Shown here in pieces: positions 27,061-36,358 of a stretch of 64,000 nt of DNA. Made by a program: the position numbers and the translations under genes. The DNA lies in NCBI GenBank assembly GCA_031553855.1, contig JAVBKW010000031.1:13272-77271 (forward strand), read 5' to 3'. Source of the DNA: RACS-047 sp031553855 (GTDB lineage: Bacteria > Bacillota > Clostridia > Christensenellales > Pumilibacteraceae). The notes below the pieces were generated by a model. It searched no databases. It saw nothing but the letters and a program-made list of their open reading frames with translations, and was not told the origin of the DNA. How positions within the stretch are numbered: position 1 is the stretch's first letter; the number at the start of each line of letters is the position of its first letter.

Positions 27061-28320
27061 TTATTTCCCGTATTTTTTCACTACCGCAATAGCGAACAAA
27101 GTATTCGCCCACGCGAACCACTCACGCGTAAACTTTTTCGGATCATCCTTATCAAAGCTTTCGTGCATAACTCCGCGCCCGCCGTCGCTTTTTATAAGCG
27201 TTTCAAAACACTCGTTGATTTCCTTTTCGTCGCCGGAGGTGAGCATCTGCATCACTATCGCTATATGCCAGATATAATTTTCCGGCGTATGCGGACTCCC
27301 TACACCCTTAGCTGCGGTGCCTTTATAATAATAAGGATTATCTCCGCTTAAAATGAAATTCCTCGTATTGAGATAGAGCGTGTCGTCTTTTTTGCAGTAT
27401 CCTAAATACGGAAGCGACAAAAGGCTGGGCACGTTCGCGTCATCCATAAGGTTATGGTTGCCGTAACCATCCGTTTCGAAAGAATACATTTTTCCGTATT
27501 TTTTATGTTCGAAAACCGCGTAATCTTTTATAGCCTGATCTACTTCGCGCGCAAATTCACCTGCCTGCTTTGCATATCCGGTATTGCCGAGCTTCGCAAA
27601 AATCTCCTCAAAATCGCGGTATACACTGACAGCCATCATATTTGACGGTATTAAATAATGATATTTACATTTATCGTCGCTCGGGCGGAAAGCTGACCAT
27701 ATAAGCCCGCATTTGCGGCTTTTCGCGCCTTTGCCCTGATTATCCAGCGAATCACCGCTGTAATGACCCTCGCGCATAAAATAATAAGGCGACAGCTCGT
27801 CATGATCCTGCTCAATTTTAAATGTTTTTAAAATCAAATCATAAGCCGCATAGAATTCCGGATCAAAAATACTTTCATCGCCAGAAATCTGATAATACTT
27901 ATTAATAAGCCAAAGCGGATAACACAAAGAATCGACTTCGAATTTTCGTTCCCATATGATATCGTGTTGAAAATCTGTTTTATCTTTATGTCCGCCCTCT
28001 GCAGGCTCTTTCTTGAAAGCATTTGAATAAGGATCAAAAATTATGTAACGCATCTGCCGCTTGATCAGGCCTTTTATAAGCGCTTTAACGTCCTGATCTT
28101 CGTTGCAGTAAGGCAGATAACCAGTAACCTGTACGCTACTGTCGCGCAGCCACATTGCGGGAATGTCTCCGGTGAAAACATAGCAGGTGCCGTCTGAAAG
28201 CATTTCCGTCGTAGTATCTAAAGTACTGTAAAAGCAGTTTAAAAACATTTGCTTTACAGCCGGATCAGGAATCTTTGAGGAAAATTCATCCACTTTTTTG
28301 CGCATTACATTATATAACAT
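27061..28320 (-). CDS. GH125 exo-alpha-1,6-mannosidase
   Basis: A 419-residue (alpha/alpha)6-barrel enzyme without signal peptide, so cytoplasmic. The segments FTGDIPAMWLRDSSVQV (about residues 49-65), YELDS-type FEVDSLCYPLWL and SPHTPENYIWH near the C-terminus are hallmarks of GH125 (formerly DUF1237), inverting, metal-independent exo-alpha-1,6-mannosidases. It should hydrolyse mannan oligosaccharides imported by the permeases of this operon. It lies 20 bases after a GH76 gene. Confidence 0.92.
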   Translation of the reverse strand: MLYNVMRKKVDEFSSKIPDPAVKQMFLNCFYSTLDTTTEMLSDGTCYVFTGDIPAMWLRDSSVQVTGYLPYCNEDQDVKALIKGLIKRQMRYIIFDPYSNAFKKEPAEGGHKDKTDFQHDIIWERKFEVDSLCYPLWLINKYYQISGDESIFDPEFYAAYDLILKTFKIEQDHDELSPYYFMREGHYSGDSLDNQGKGAKSRKCGLIWSAFRPSDDKCKYHYLIPSNMMAVSVYRDFEEIFAKLGNTGYAKQAGEFAREVDQAIKDYAVFEHKKYGKMYSFETDGYGNHNLMDDANVPSLLSLPYLGYCKKDDTLYLNTRNFILSGDNPYYYKGTAAKGVGSPHTPENYIWHIAIVMQMLTSGDEKEINECFETLIKSDGGRGVMHESFDKDDPKKFTREWFAWANTLFAIAVVKKYGK

Positions 28321-28339
28321 TGTAAGTAACCTTTTCCTT

Positions 28340-29584
28340 TTATCTCGTATAATTCAAGTTGTCCATCGCATACGCAGTTAAACCGTAGTTTTCGGCGTTA
28401 GCGGCCATATCTAATACGCTTTTATACTGCGTTCCGGTTCCCCAGCCTTTTACCCAGTCCGCGGGAACATAACCTTCGGAATCGCGTTTTTTTGTATAGG
28501 AATAATCCAAGGTATCATAATAAGCATCTATGTAAGGCTTAGTATTTTGCGCGTCGATACGGAACAGCTCCAGATATCCGTCAAGCAGCAAAAGATTGAA
28601 CCATGGTTGTTCGGGATAATTTCTCACCTTAAATCCCATATTTACAGCAAACAAATTATGCGAAGCAAGAGCTGTTTTCTGTGCGTCCGCCAAATACTGT
28701 GCTTTTTTTCCGGCATCTTCCTCGCGCTCATACAAATAAATTCCGGCGCTGATCATGCTGCCGCTGTTGTACGTCCATTTCGTACGCTCAAGCATGTCTT
28801 TTCCTGTTTGCGCGTTCCATTTGACGTTATCAAAATAAGTGCCGTCCGTATCCATAAGTGCTGTTTTCGTAAAATCATATACGCGCTTTGCCCATGTTAG
28901 ATATTCGGCGTTTTCCGTTTCGTCGTAAAGACGGCATAAAAGAATTATCGCGGGGGCGTTGGAACATGTGTTGCGCGTTTCTCCGTAATCGCGGTGGCCC
29001 ACGCCTTCAGGCCCGTCGAACCATCTAATCCCGTCATGCGCATCATCCCAGCCGCTTAAAACAAACTCCGTAACTTTTTCGGCTTCCTGCAGATAACTTT
29101 CCTTACCAAGCAATTCATAAGCGTTAAGATACTCTCTTGCTACCCAAAGGTTATCGTCGTAATATGTGTCTCCGCTGCCGAATCCCGGCAGGCTGGCACG
29201 CGAGGCGGTATATGCAGTATAGTCTGTCCTGCTTGACTTATAATAGCGGAAGCCGCTTATAACGTCCTCATAAAACTGTTTTACCGTTTTATTTGACGCT
29301 ATGGGGGTTGATGGCTCAACTATTGTCATAAGCCTTGCAAGCATCGCCGCAACTTCCATATAAGGCCACAGATAAGCTTTATCAGGCTCGCCTGGCTTTG
29401 AGGGCTTAAAGTATTTGATATAAACGTCACCCTCGCCTAAATCTATAAAATAGTCTTTATAAATAAGCTTCGATAAGTCTAAAGACCTCTGGGCAAATTC
29501 GTTCATTTCTTTTTTTGTGTTGCATCCGAAAAGCGTCATCAACATAACTAACGATAATATCCCCGCTAATATTTTTCTTTTCAT
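28340..29584 (-). CDS. GH76 alpha-1,6-mannanase, lipoprotein
   Basis: 414 residues: signal peptide with lipobox Cys21 (TLFGC) and an (alpha/alpha)6 barrel. The catalytic Asp pair of GH76 is visible as Asp143-Asp144 in TYYDDNLWVAREY, with NSGSMISAGIYLYE further on. It should cut the alpha-1,6-mannan backbone at the cell surface. Two adjacent ATGs are possible; the second (29584) has a better distance from AAGGA. A GC-rich hairpin of a dispersed family lies 20 bases upstream of the start. Confidence 0.9.
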   Translation of the reverse strand: MKRKILAGILSLVMLMTLFGCNTKKEMNEFAQRSLDLSKLIYKDYFIDLGEGDVYIKYFKPSKPGEPDKAYLWPYMEVAAMLARLMTIVEPSTPIASNKTVKQFYEDVISGFRYYKSSRTDYTAYTASRASLPGFGSGDTYYDDNLWVAREYLNAYELLGKESYLQEAEKVTEFVLSGWDDAHDGIRWFDGPEGVGHRDYGETRNTCSNAPAIILLCRLYDETENAEYLTWAKRVYDFTKTALMDTDGTYFDNVKWNAQTGKDMLERTKWTYNSGSMISAGIYLYEREEDAGKKAQYLADAQKTALASHNLFAVNMGFKVRNYPEQPWFNLLLLDGYLELFRIDAQNTKPYIDAYYDTLDYSYTKKRDSEGYVPADWVKGWGTGTQYKSVLDMAANAENYGLTAYAMDNLNYTR

Positions 29585-29601
29585 CATCTTTCCTTTTTTC
29601 T

Positions 29602-29742
29602 GCAGCCGGCTTTTTTGCCGACGCATAATATACGTGGACAGAAGTCGGATGCTTTATCGGGCAACAGTCGGCAAGCCTGAGAGAGCGCGTATCCGAAAAT
29701 ACGCAAGGCCAGCCCGCTTGACACTCGTTGCCCGATAAGCAT
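29602..29742 (-). repeat. Hairpin element upstream of GH76 (RBS-proximal family, long form)
   Basis: Contains GCCGGC-TTTTTT-GCCGAC (29605-29622) and a larger inverted repeat with arms at 29649-29665 and 29727-29742 (ATCGGGCAAC / GTTGCCCGAT). The first 80 bases are similar to 56909-56985. Shorter relatives are at 54741-54758 and 62881-62898. Confidence 0.8.
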
Positions 29743-29759
29743 GAATTCTTTTCCGGTTT

Positions 29760-30995
29760 TTATGCAGCGTCGATCTTAAGCTTGTAATACTGGGCAACTA
29801 AAGAGAATTGCTCGGCGTTCGCCGCCTGGATCAGCAATCTGTAGTTTTCCTGATTGGACGTATTTTTCCAGCCGGAATCATAATATTTTTCGGGAAGCAG
29901 TCCTATTTCGCTGCGTTTTTTACGGTATGCATAATCAAGCTGCTTTTCAAAAGTTTCTATATATGGGCCGACTTTTTCTTTGTCGTACTCGTAAAGCTGG
30001 ACGTAAGAATCTAAAAGTACTGTATTGAACCACTGGAAATCGTTTATAAACGTTACGCCGCCTTCTTCCAATGCAAAAGCCTTATACGCCGCTTCCGCAG
30101 ATTCTAAAGCGTCCGTTAAGTACTTTTCATCTTCCGTTATTTCATAAAGCCTTAGATCTGAGATTATCATACTGCCCGGATTATATGAGTACTTTGCCTT
30201 ATTTATACTGCCGTCCGATCTCGATCCGTCAGGATTAAGGATTGTGTGCCGCCCGTTATTATAAAACTTAGTGACGGGATCCTGAAGAGTTTTACAAAAA
30301 TCATAAAACTTCAACGCCTCATCGAGATAACGCTGTTCGCCTGTGAGCGTATACAACTGGCACGACACAAAAACTGAAGCACCGTTTGCGGATAATCCGC
30401 GCTCTAAATCCGCCGCGTTTCCGGCGGCAGTCAAGCCGGTTTCATTCCATACGAGCCCGCCCAGCTGATCGTCCCATCCCGAATACACAAATTCGATCGT
30501 AGCTTTCGCATAATCAAGATATTTTTGATCGCCTAAAACCTCATAGGCATATAAAAGATTGCGCACCGCCCAAATATTATCGTCAAAAAATACCGTTCCC
30601 TGCCCTGACAATATACCTTGCCCGCTGTGATATTTTTTAAAGGACGCCGTGCTGTCCGTGTGTTTATAGCGTTCAAACATATCAACCTGCTCTCTTAGCA
30701 TTTCTTTCGCTTCGGCATCGGACTCATCTGCCTTAACGTAAGCGTATTGCTTGCCTGTGAGCGAAAATTGAGACCACAAATACGCCTTGGAGTTTTGGTT
30801 CATATATTCTTTGTAAAACTTTTCATCGAGATTTCCGTACGCCGTGAACTTTTCGTTCACGAGCTCCGTGAGTGTTTTAGCGCGTTCTAAATTCTTATTA
30901 TACGCCTGTTCGTCGGCTGTCAGCACCTTGCCGCAGCCGGCGAACAAAGACATACAAAGTATAACGGCTAATAAAACCGGTACTATTTTTTTCAT
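29760..30995 (-). CDS. Second GH76 family protein, lipoprotein
   Basis: 411 residues with lipobox Cys21 (LFAGC) and a GH76 (alpha/alpha)6 barrel; the catalytic pair is Asp138-Asp139 in TVFFDDNIWAVRNL. Sequence differs clearly from the neighbouring GH76, so the two are not a recent duplication and may differ in endo/exo mode or in tolerance of side chains. It starts one base after the stop of the LGFP-like gene with only a weak GGAAAA site, suggesting coupling. Confidence 0.88.
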   Translation of the reverse strand: MKKIVPVLLAVILCMSLFAGCGKVLTADEQAYNKNLERAKTLTELVNEKFTAYGNLDEKFYKEYMNQNSKAYLWSQFSLTGKQYAYVKADESDAEAKEMLREQVDMFERYKHTDSTASFKKYHSGQGILSGQGTVFFDDNIWAVRNLLYAYEVLGDQKYLDYAKATIEFVYSGWDDQLGGLVWNETGLTAAGNAADLERGLSANGASVFVSCQLYTLTGEQRYLDEALKFYDFCKTLQDPVTKFYNNGRHTILNPDGSRSDGSINKAKYSYNPGSMIISDLRLYEITEDEKYLTDALESAEAAYKAFALEEGGVTFINDFQWFNTVLLDSYVQLYEYDKEKVGPYIETFEKQLDYAYRKKRSEIGLLPEKYYDSGWKNTSNQENYRLLIQAANAEQFSLVAQYYKLKIDAA

Positions 30996-30996
30996 T

Positions 30997-33156
30997 TTAT
31001 TTTTTTTCCGTTTTACGTCTTAAGGTTACGAATAAACCCGCTCCGAATAATGTGAAAATCAGCGCGCTTAAACCCAGTCCGGCAACATCGCCAAATGCGA
31101 CAGCGCCTTTGCAGCCCTTCTTGTCTTTATCGTCATCGTCGTCGTCATCATCGATAGGGTCGCCGATATTCATTCCGTCGAAGAACATAAACTGTCCCCA
31201 TGTCTCCATTGCATTGATATATCCCTTCTCAAACTGCTGTTTCATAATGCCATCAACCGCGTCTAAAGTGTCGGCGGTAGGGGCACCCTTATCGAACAGG
31301 ATGTATTGGACCTGATTCTGAACATAGTCGCGGATAAGGTAAACTTCGTTCTTGGAAATATTGTAGATAAGATAGCTTGTTACGCCGAAACTGAAACCTT
31401 CTCCACTTCCGCCTACAAAGCCTTGCTTGATCCAACCGTCGCCGGGATTCAATGCCGCGCCGGCAACATATCCGCTCTTTGCCCATAAAGTGATGCCGCC
31501 GTCGTCGGGCGCGCCGAGGTTATAACCGCCGGTCATTAGGCTCTGATATTTAGCGTTGAATTTTTCTATAAGCTGATCCTGGGTTATCGTCACGTTCGAG
31601 GGAAGCGTAAAATTGTTTCCGATAAACGCTACGGAATCAAAAACAAGGTCCTCAAGCGTTCCGTCGGTTTTTGCTCTGTAACCGGTCTTCACTTCAGCGG
31701 CAGTTCCGTCGTAAACGATGCATCCGCGGTCGAAGTTAATAAATGTTTTTGTCCCGGCGTCAAACGCTGCGGCAACGGGGTTGCCAAGCCTTATGGCGGG
31801 AGTTGCACCCAGTTCGTCTTCGGGCACATTGAATCCGTATCTTGTGTTGTAGGCTGTGAAAATATCACCGTCGAAATAGATAGCCGATGCCGTATAAACG
31901 GAATCCTCTTCGGTTACATTTACAAAAACAACCGCGTCGTTAAAATATTGAGCGAAAACATTTTCACCTACGGCTGCCACATAGCCTGCCGGCACGCCGG
32001 GGCTCTTTTCTGTTGCAACGGTGGAAATTTGAGACGAAACTAACGTTTTGATTTCGGCATCCGTTACATCGGCGCCGTCGAACACGCCTATGTCGGAAAG
32101 CTCTAATGCGTTGATTTCGGTTTTTGAAGTTTCGTCAAAATTACGTTTCATTACGAACTCAGCGGTACCTTCAGTAACCTTGATATAACCGTTCGTAAAG
32201 TTCTGATATTTTACGTTATCCGAAATAAACATATCGCTTTTGGGCGTTGTGAGTTTAAATTGGATATATTTGTTTGCCATCTCGTCGTAGATAATAAACG
32301 CTTTATTAAGGTTGGGGTTATACATCGCCATAGCGTTACGTCCGTCATTTTCACTCCAAATATACATATTGGAATCCGAACGCGACATATCTGCAATTAT
32401 GATTTTTCCGGAAGGCTGCTGCGTATCCCAAACCTTAACGCCGTCCTTTGAAGCAGTACCTACGTCGAAACCGGTAGCTTCGAGTGCGAAAATAGCTTCG
32501 CTTACTTTCCCCGCTACGTCTCTTAACTGTTTGCCGCCGAGATTATTCCATATTTCATTAGTATAAGTATGAGCGTACTGCTGAGCCTTTGTAAGCGTAA
32601 TTTCTTCAAAAGCAACCGCAGTTTCGATATCTTTTACGTTTTTACCGGCTACAAGCGTTTTGTTTTTTGTATAGCCGCGCGCAAAGTTTTGATATACGTC
32701 GCCTGCGATCGTGAATTGGTTAGACGTAGGCATAAGCAATGTGTCTTTATTTGTGCCGGTCATCCATACCTCGTAAGGATCGTTATACATCGAATACGCC
32801 GTATCCTTCAAAGCATTGTAAAACATAATGCAAGATCTGCCGGCATGACCCCACGCTTCATACGTTCCGTCACCGTTAACAAATTCCTGTTTGAAACCGA
32901 TTTCCCAGTGAGCTACTTTGTCTGATGCGGTTCCCGGATCAAAGCCGATGCTTTCAAGGCGCTCATACTCCTCTACATACGCTTCGGTTATGACCGTACT
33001 CCATGCTCCCGAATTCCAATTCGACCAAAATTCACCGATCTTGTTTCTGTCGGTTTCACTTCCGGTCACAGCGGCCGCGGACGCAAACAACATAGTTGAC
33101 GTTCCTGCAACACACAGGACTAAAGTCAACAAAATACCTAATAACTTCTTTCTCAT
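30997..33156 (-). CDS. Secreted surface protein with LGFP-like repeats, poly-Asp linker and GCKGA anchor
   Basis: 719 residues. Signal peptide about 1-29. The body has at least three modules with a G-aromatic pattern such as GYNLGAPDDGG and DGWIKQGFVGG, resembling LGFP/wall-binding repeats. Near the end is a run of eight Asp, then KDKKGCKGA, a hydrophobic helix and RRKTEKK. The GCKGA tail is shared with the protein at 18910-21171. Lies 96 bases after the permease gene and one base before a GH76 gene. Probably a surface mannan-binding protein of the uptake system; this is inference from position. Confidence 0.78.
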   Translation of the reverse strand: MRKKLLGILLTLVLCVAGTSTMLFASAAAVTGSETDRNKIGEFWSNWNSGAWSTVITEAYVEEYERLESIGFDPGTASDKVAHWEIGFKQEFVNGDGTYEAWGHAGRSCIMFYNALKDTAYSMYNDPYEVWMTGTNKDTLLMPTSNQFTIAGDVYQNFARGYTKNKTLVAGKNVKDIETAVAFEEITLTKAQQYAHTYTNEIWNNLGGKQLRDVAGKVSEAIFALEATGFDVGTASKDGVKVWDTQQPSGKIIIADMSRSDSNMYIWSENDGRNAMAMYNPNLNKAFIIYDEMANKYIQFKLTTPKSDMFISDNVKYQNFTNGYIKVTEGTAEFVMKRNFDETSKTEINALELSDIGVFDGADVTDAEIKTLVSSQISTVATEKSPGVPAGYVAAVGENVFAQYFNDAVVFVNVTEEDSVYTASAIYFDGDIFTAYNTRYGFNVPEDELGATPAIRLGNPVAAAFDAGTKTFINFDRGCIVYDGTAAEVKTGYRAKTDGTLEDLVFDSVAFIGNNFTLPSNVTITQDQLIEKFNAKYQSLMTGGYNLGAPDDGGITLWAKSGYVAGAALNPGDGWIKQGFVGGSGEGFSFGVTSYLIYNISKNEVYLIRDYVQNQVQYILFDKGAPTADTLDAVDGIMKQQFEKGYINAMETWGQFMFFDGMNIGDPIDDDDDDDDKDKKGCKGAVAFGDVAGLGLSALIFTLFGAGLFVTLRRKTEKK

Positions 33157-33252
33157 TTTTCCTCCTGATTTCTTTTTAAAGAAATCTATTTTTATTTTGA
33201 TAAAAACTAATTTAAATTATCTCTGAATAAATATGGATTTTATGATGTAAAA

Positions 33253-34107
33253 TTATCCTTTTACTGCACCCACAGCTACTCCGGATATAAAATATTTTTG
33301 CATAAAGCAGAAAAATATCAATACCGGCAAGCTGGTAAGGAACGCGAGCGCCATAGTTTCGCCGTAGGATGCGTTGTTGTTTATCGTGTACTGGCGTATT
33401 ACCATCGTAAGAACGCCAAGCTGCTCTTTTTTCGTAATGAGTATGAGGTTCGGCCATACGAACGAGTTCCAGCTTCCTTGAAAACAAAATATCGCGAGCG
33501 TCAGCAATGCCGGAACAATGAGCGGAAGATAGAGCTTGGCGAATATCCTCAGCTCGCTTGCGCCGTCTATACGCCCCGCCTCGGCGATCTCGTCGGATAG
33601 CGTGAGGAAGAACGATCTCAGAAAAAATATTCCGAACACGCCTACCGTACCGGGAAGCAGTATTCCAAGGTGTGTGTTTATCAAGCCGAGATTTACGATA
33701 ATATGATACGAAGGCACAAGCGTTACAACGCCGGGAAGCATCATACTGAGCAGCATAATTTTAAATACGGCTTTATTGCCCTTGAAATTGATTTTTGCAA
33801 AAGCGTATGCCGCAAGCGAACCCAGAATAAGGTTTGTGGCGATATTGACCGCTGTCAGAAAAGCTGTATTAAAAAACGCTTTTACCAAAAATGAGTTTTT
33901 AAAGACGGTCACATAATTCTGGATCGTAAGCGCCGACGGCAGTAAGCTGAGGTTTCCGGAAGTTATTGCATCACGCTCTCTGAATGAAATAATGATTTGC
34001 CAGTAGAACGGAAAAATCATAATAAGCGCGATAAGTATCATTCCGGCATATAAAACAGTTTTTTTGACGGTGTGCTTTTTAGGGGCGTTCAATACAAATG
34101 TGTTCAT
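33253..34107 (-). CDS. Sugar ABC transporter permease, MalG type
   Basis: 284 residues, six predicted membrane helices, EAA loop EAGRIDGASELRIFAKLYLP (about residues 176-195). Starts 13 bases after its MalF-type partner with an AAGGAGGCGG ribosome site. Part of the mannan operon; expected to import alpha-mannooligosaccharides together with the genes at 34121 and 35039. A long antisense open frame over this gene is a composition artefact. Confidence 0.93.
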   Translation of the reverse strand: MNTFVLNAPKKHTVKKTVLYAGMILIALIMIFPFYWQIIISFRERDAITSGNLSLLPSALTIQNYVTVFKNSFLVKAFFNTAFLTAVNIATNLILGSLAAYAFAKINFKGNKAVFKIMLLSMMLPGVVTLVPSYHIIVNLGLINTHLGILLPGTVGVFGIFFLRSFFLTLSDEIAEAGRIDGASELRIFAKLYLPLIVPALLTLAIFCFQGSWNSFVWPNLILITKKEQLGVLTMVIRQYTINNNASYGETMALAFLTSLPVLIFFCFMQKYFISGVAVGAVKG

Positions 34108-34120
34108 TCTTTCCGCCTCC

Positions 34121-35002
34121 TTAATAAGTTTCTTTCGTAAAGCGTTGAGTAACGAGCGTGACGACCATGATCACGGCAAACAATACCACCGCCATAGCGG
34201 ACGCTACGCCTACGAATCCGTCGGGGCCAAACGCCATATTATAGATATAGAACACAGGCGTAGCCGTACCGTGGTTACCGTTTGTAAGCATCAGAACCTG
34301 ATCGTAGAGCTGGAAAGAGCCTATAATGGACATTGTGAGGATAAAAAACGTCGTCGGCCGCAAAAGCGGGAAAACCACTCTGAAAAAGCTCTGTGCAGGC
34401 GACGCGCCGTCTATGCGCGCGGCCTCAAGCGTTTCTTTAGGCAATCCTTTGAGCGCGGAAAGATAGATTATCATATTGCCGCCGGCGCCCATCCAGATAT
34501 TGAGCAATGCTATCATGGGCATTGCCAGACGGTTATCCTGAAGCCATTTGATCGGAGTATCCTTAATAATTCCCAAAGAACTGAGAATTTTATTGACGGC
34601 GCCGAAAGACGGATCGAGCAAGGATGTGAAGATCGCCGAAGCAGCGACTGCCGAAACGAGCCCCGGCAGATAATATATAGCGCGGAAAACCTTGCTGCCT
34701 TTGATTTCCTTATTGAGAAGCACTGCAAGGCACAAAGGCACGATTATCGACAAAGGAACGGCAATAATAACGTATTTGGAAATATTCAGAAAAGTTTCTA
34801 TAAAATACTTGTCTTTAAACGCAAAACCGAAAGCTTTCAATCCTACAAAATCCATCTGATCCATGCCGTCGAAATTAGTAAAACTCCAACCGAAAGCCAG
34901 CAAAACAGGCAGAAGGCTGAACCCCGCGAAAAAGACCAACGCCGGTGCGATAAACGCGTAGCCGAGCAAGTTTTTCTTTCCCTGCAAAGTCATTTTTCCC
35001 AT
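34121..35002 (-). CDS. Sugar ABC transporter permease, MalF type
   Basis: About 293 residues with six membrane helices and EAA loop EAARIDGASPAQSFFRVVFP (about residues 196-215). I use the ATG at 35002 because GGAGG ends eight bases before it; an ATG at 35008 would touch the ribosome site. Partner of the MalG-type permease directly downstream. Confidence 0.92.
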   Translation of the reverse strand: MGKMTLQGKKNLLGYAFIAPALVFFAGFSLLPVLLAFGWSFTNFDGMDQMDFVGLKAFGFAFKDKYFIETFLNISKYVIIAVPLSIIVPLCLAVLLNKEIKGSKVFRAIYYLPGLVSAVAASAIFTSLLDPSFGAVNKILSSLGIIKDTPIKWLQDNRLAMPMIALLNIWMGAGGNMIIYLSALKGLPKETLEAARIDGASPAQSFFRVVFPLLRPTTFFILTMSIIGSFQLYDQVLMLTNGNHGTATPVFYIYNMAFGPDGFVGVASAMAVVLFAVIMVVTLVTQRFTKETY

Positions 35003-35038
35003 CTGCATCCCTCCTTTTTATGAATTTTATGGATTAAG

Positions 35039-36328
35039 CTACATAGTCTGCGCCATTATAAAGATCTGATTTGCATTCGATTTCATATTTTTTATAGTAT
35101 CTGCTTTATTCTGTGTGCCGGCAATAAATTTGTCAAGCTCGCCGAACATAACGCTGACTTCCATAGTTGAGTAACCGCGTACAGCCGGACGCGTAACGTA
35201 TGTGGGAAGCAATCCGCGAAGCGTCATAAATGTGGAATTACTCTCTAAAAGCGCATCAGTCTGCAGAGAAGTCTTTGCAGGCATTACTCCGTTAAGCTCG
35301 CAGAATTTACTCATAACGGGATCAGAAAGCATCCATTTGATGACCTTCCATGATTTATCTGTTTCGACAGATTTTATATTGGGTATCGAATAACCAAAGC
35401 CTCCGATAATTCCCGAAATCTTACCCTTAGAAGCGCTTCTTGCGGGAGTGCCCATAAACGTCATATTCATAGCGTCGGTTTTATCCGCATGAACGTCCAC
35501 TTCCTGTTTTAAGCCGGTGGAGCCGAACTGCATAGCAACCTTTCCCTGATAGAAATTTGCAATCGAGTCTGTATGCGGCGCATATACGCCTGCATCGAAA
35601 ACCATATCGTGCACAAAATCAAGCACGGCGTTCGTTTCATCGTCGGGCAGATTGATGGTGCTGGGTGTTGCAGACATATTGACGTAATTTACGCCCGCCG
35701 TCTGCATCATTGTATACATCTGGCCTCTGAATCCTTCGCTGTTGAAACCCATAGTATCGAAGCTGCTACCGGTCTTTTTCGTAAGCTTGACCGCTACTTC
35801 GCGCCATTCCGCCCATGTTTCAAGCGGCAGCTCGATAGGCGTTGTGGGATGTGCAGTATTATAAGTGTCTACCATATCCTGATTGACCCAAATGCCCCAC
35901 GCGTCAACGTCGGTAGGAACGCCGTATACCTTACTCTTGTAGGTAAATTCTTTGACAGCCTCAGCGTTATAATCGCTTATTTTGATGTCGCCGTCTTTTA
36001 AAAGCTCTGTCAGATCCTTTACAAGCGCACTGCTTGTAGCGGTTTCCCAACGCGGAAAGCTGACAACGTCCGGCCCGACACCTGCGGTTTTAGCTTCTCT
36101 TAGCGATCCCGTGAGAGACTCTTTAAGCTCATACTTAAGAGTGAAACCGTCCGGATTGTTATCGTTAAAATACTTAACGTATTTTTCAAACTGCGTAGGA
36201 TTGATACCTACGCTTTCTGCCCAGAACAGAATCTCTCCGCCGTCGCCTTTGGGGCCGCAACCGGCAAACCCTGATAATGTTACTACTAAAGAAAGCAAAA
36301 CAACTAAAAACTTGATTCCTTTTTTCAT
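35039..36328 (-). CDS. Extracellular sugar-binding lipoprotein (mannan operon)
   Basis: 429 residues, MalE-like family-1 binding protein. Lipobox Cys24 (GFAGC) after a clear signal peptide, and an AAGGAGG site before the ATG. Probably binds alpha-mannooligosaccharides cut by the surface GH76 enzymes and passes them to the two permeases. It follows the first UroD-like gene by 30 bases. Confidence 0.93.
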   Translation of the reverse strand: MKKGIKFLVVLLSLVVTLSGFAGCGPKGDGGEILFWAESVGINPTQFEKYVKYFNDNNPDGFTLKYELKESLTGSLREAKTAGVGPDVVSFPRWETATSSALVKDLTELLKDGDIKISDYNAEAVKEFTYKSKVYGVPTDVDAWGIWVNQDMVDTYNTAHPTTPIELPLETWAEWREVAVKLTKKTGSSFDTMGFNSEGFRGQMYTMMQTAGVNYVNMSATPSTINLPDDETNAVLDFVHDMVFDAGVYAPHTDSIANFYQGKVAMQFGSTGLKQEVDVHADKTDAMNMTFMGTPARSASKGKISGIIGGFGYSIPNIKSVETDKSWKVIKWMLSDPVMSKFCELNGVMPAKTSLQTDALLESNSTFMTLRGLLPTYVTRPAVRGYSTMEVSVMFGELDKFIAGTQNKADTIKNMKSNANQIFIMAQTM

Positions 36329-36358
36329 GATTCCTCCTTATATATAAAAGATAATTTT

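Noticed and set aside
34064..35023. 319-codon plus-strand frame
   Set aside because: Antisense to a clear ABC permease gene; composition is Arg/His/Lys-rich without a fold or start site.
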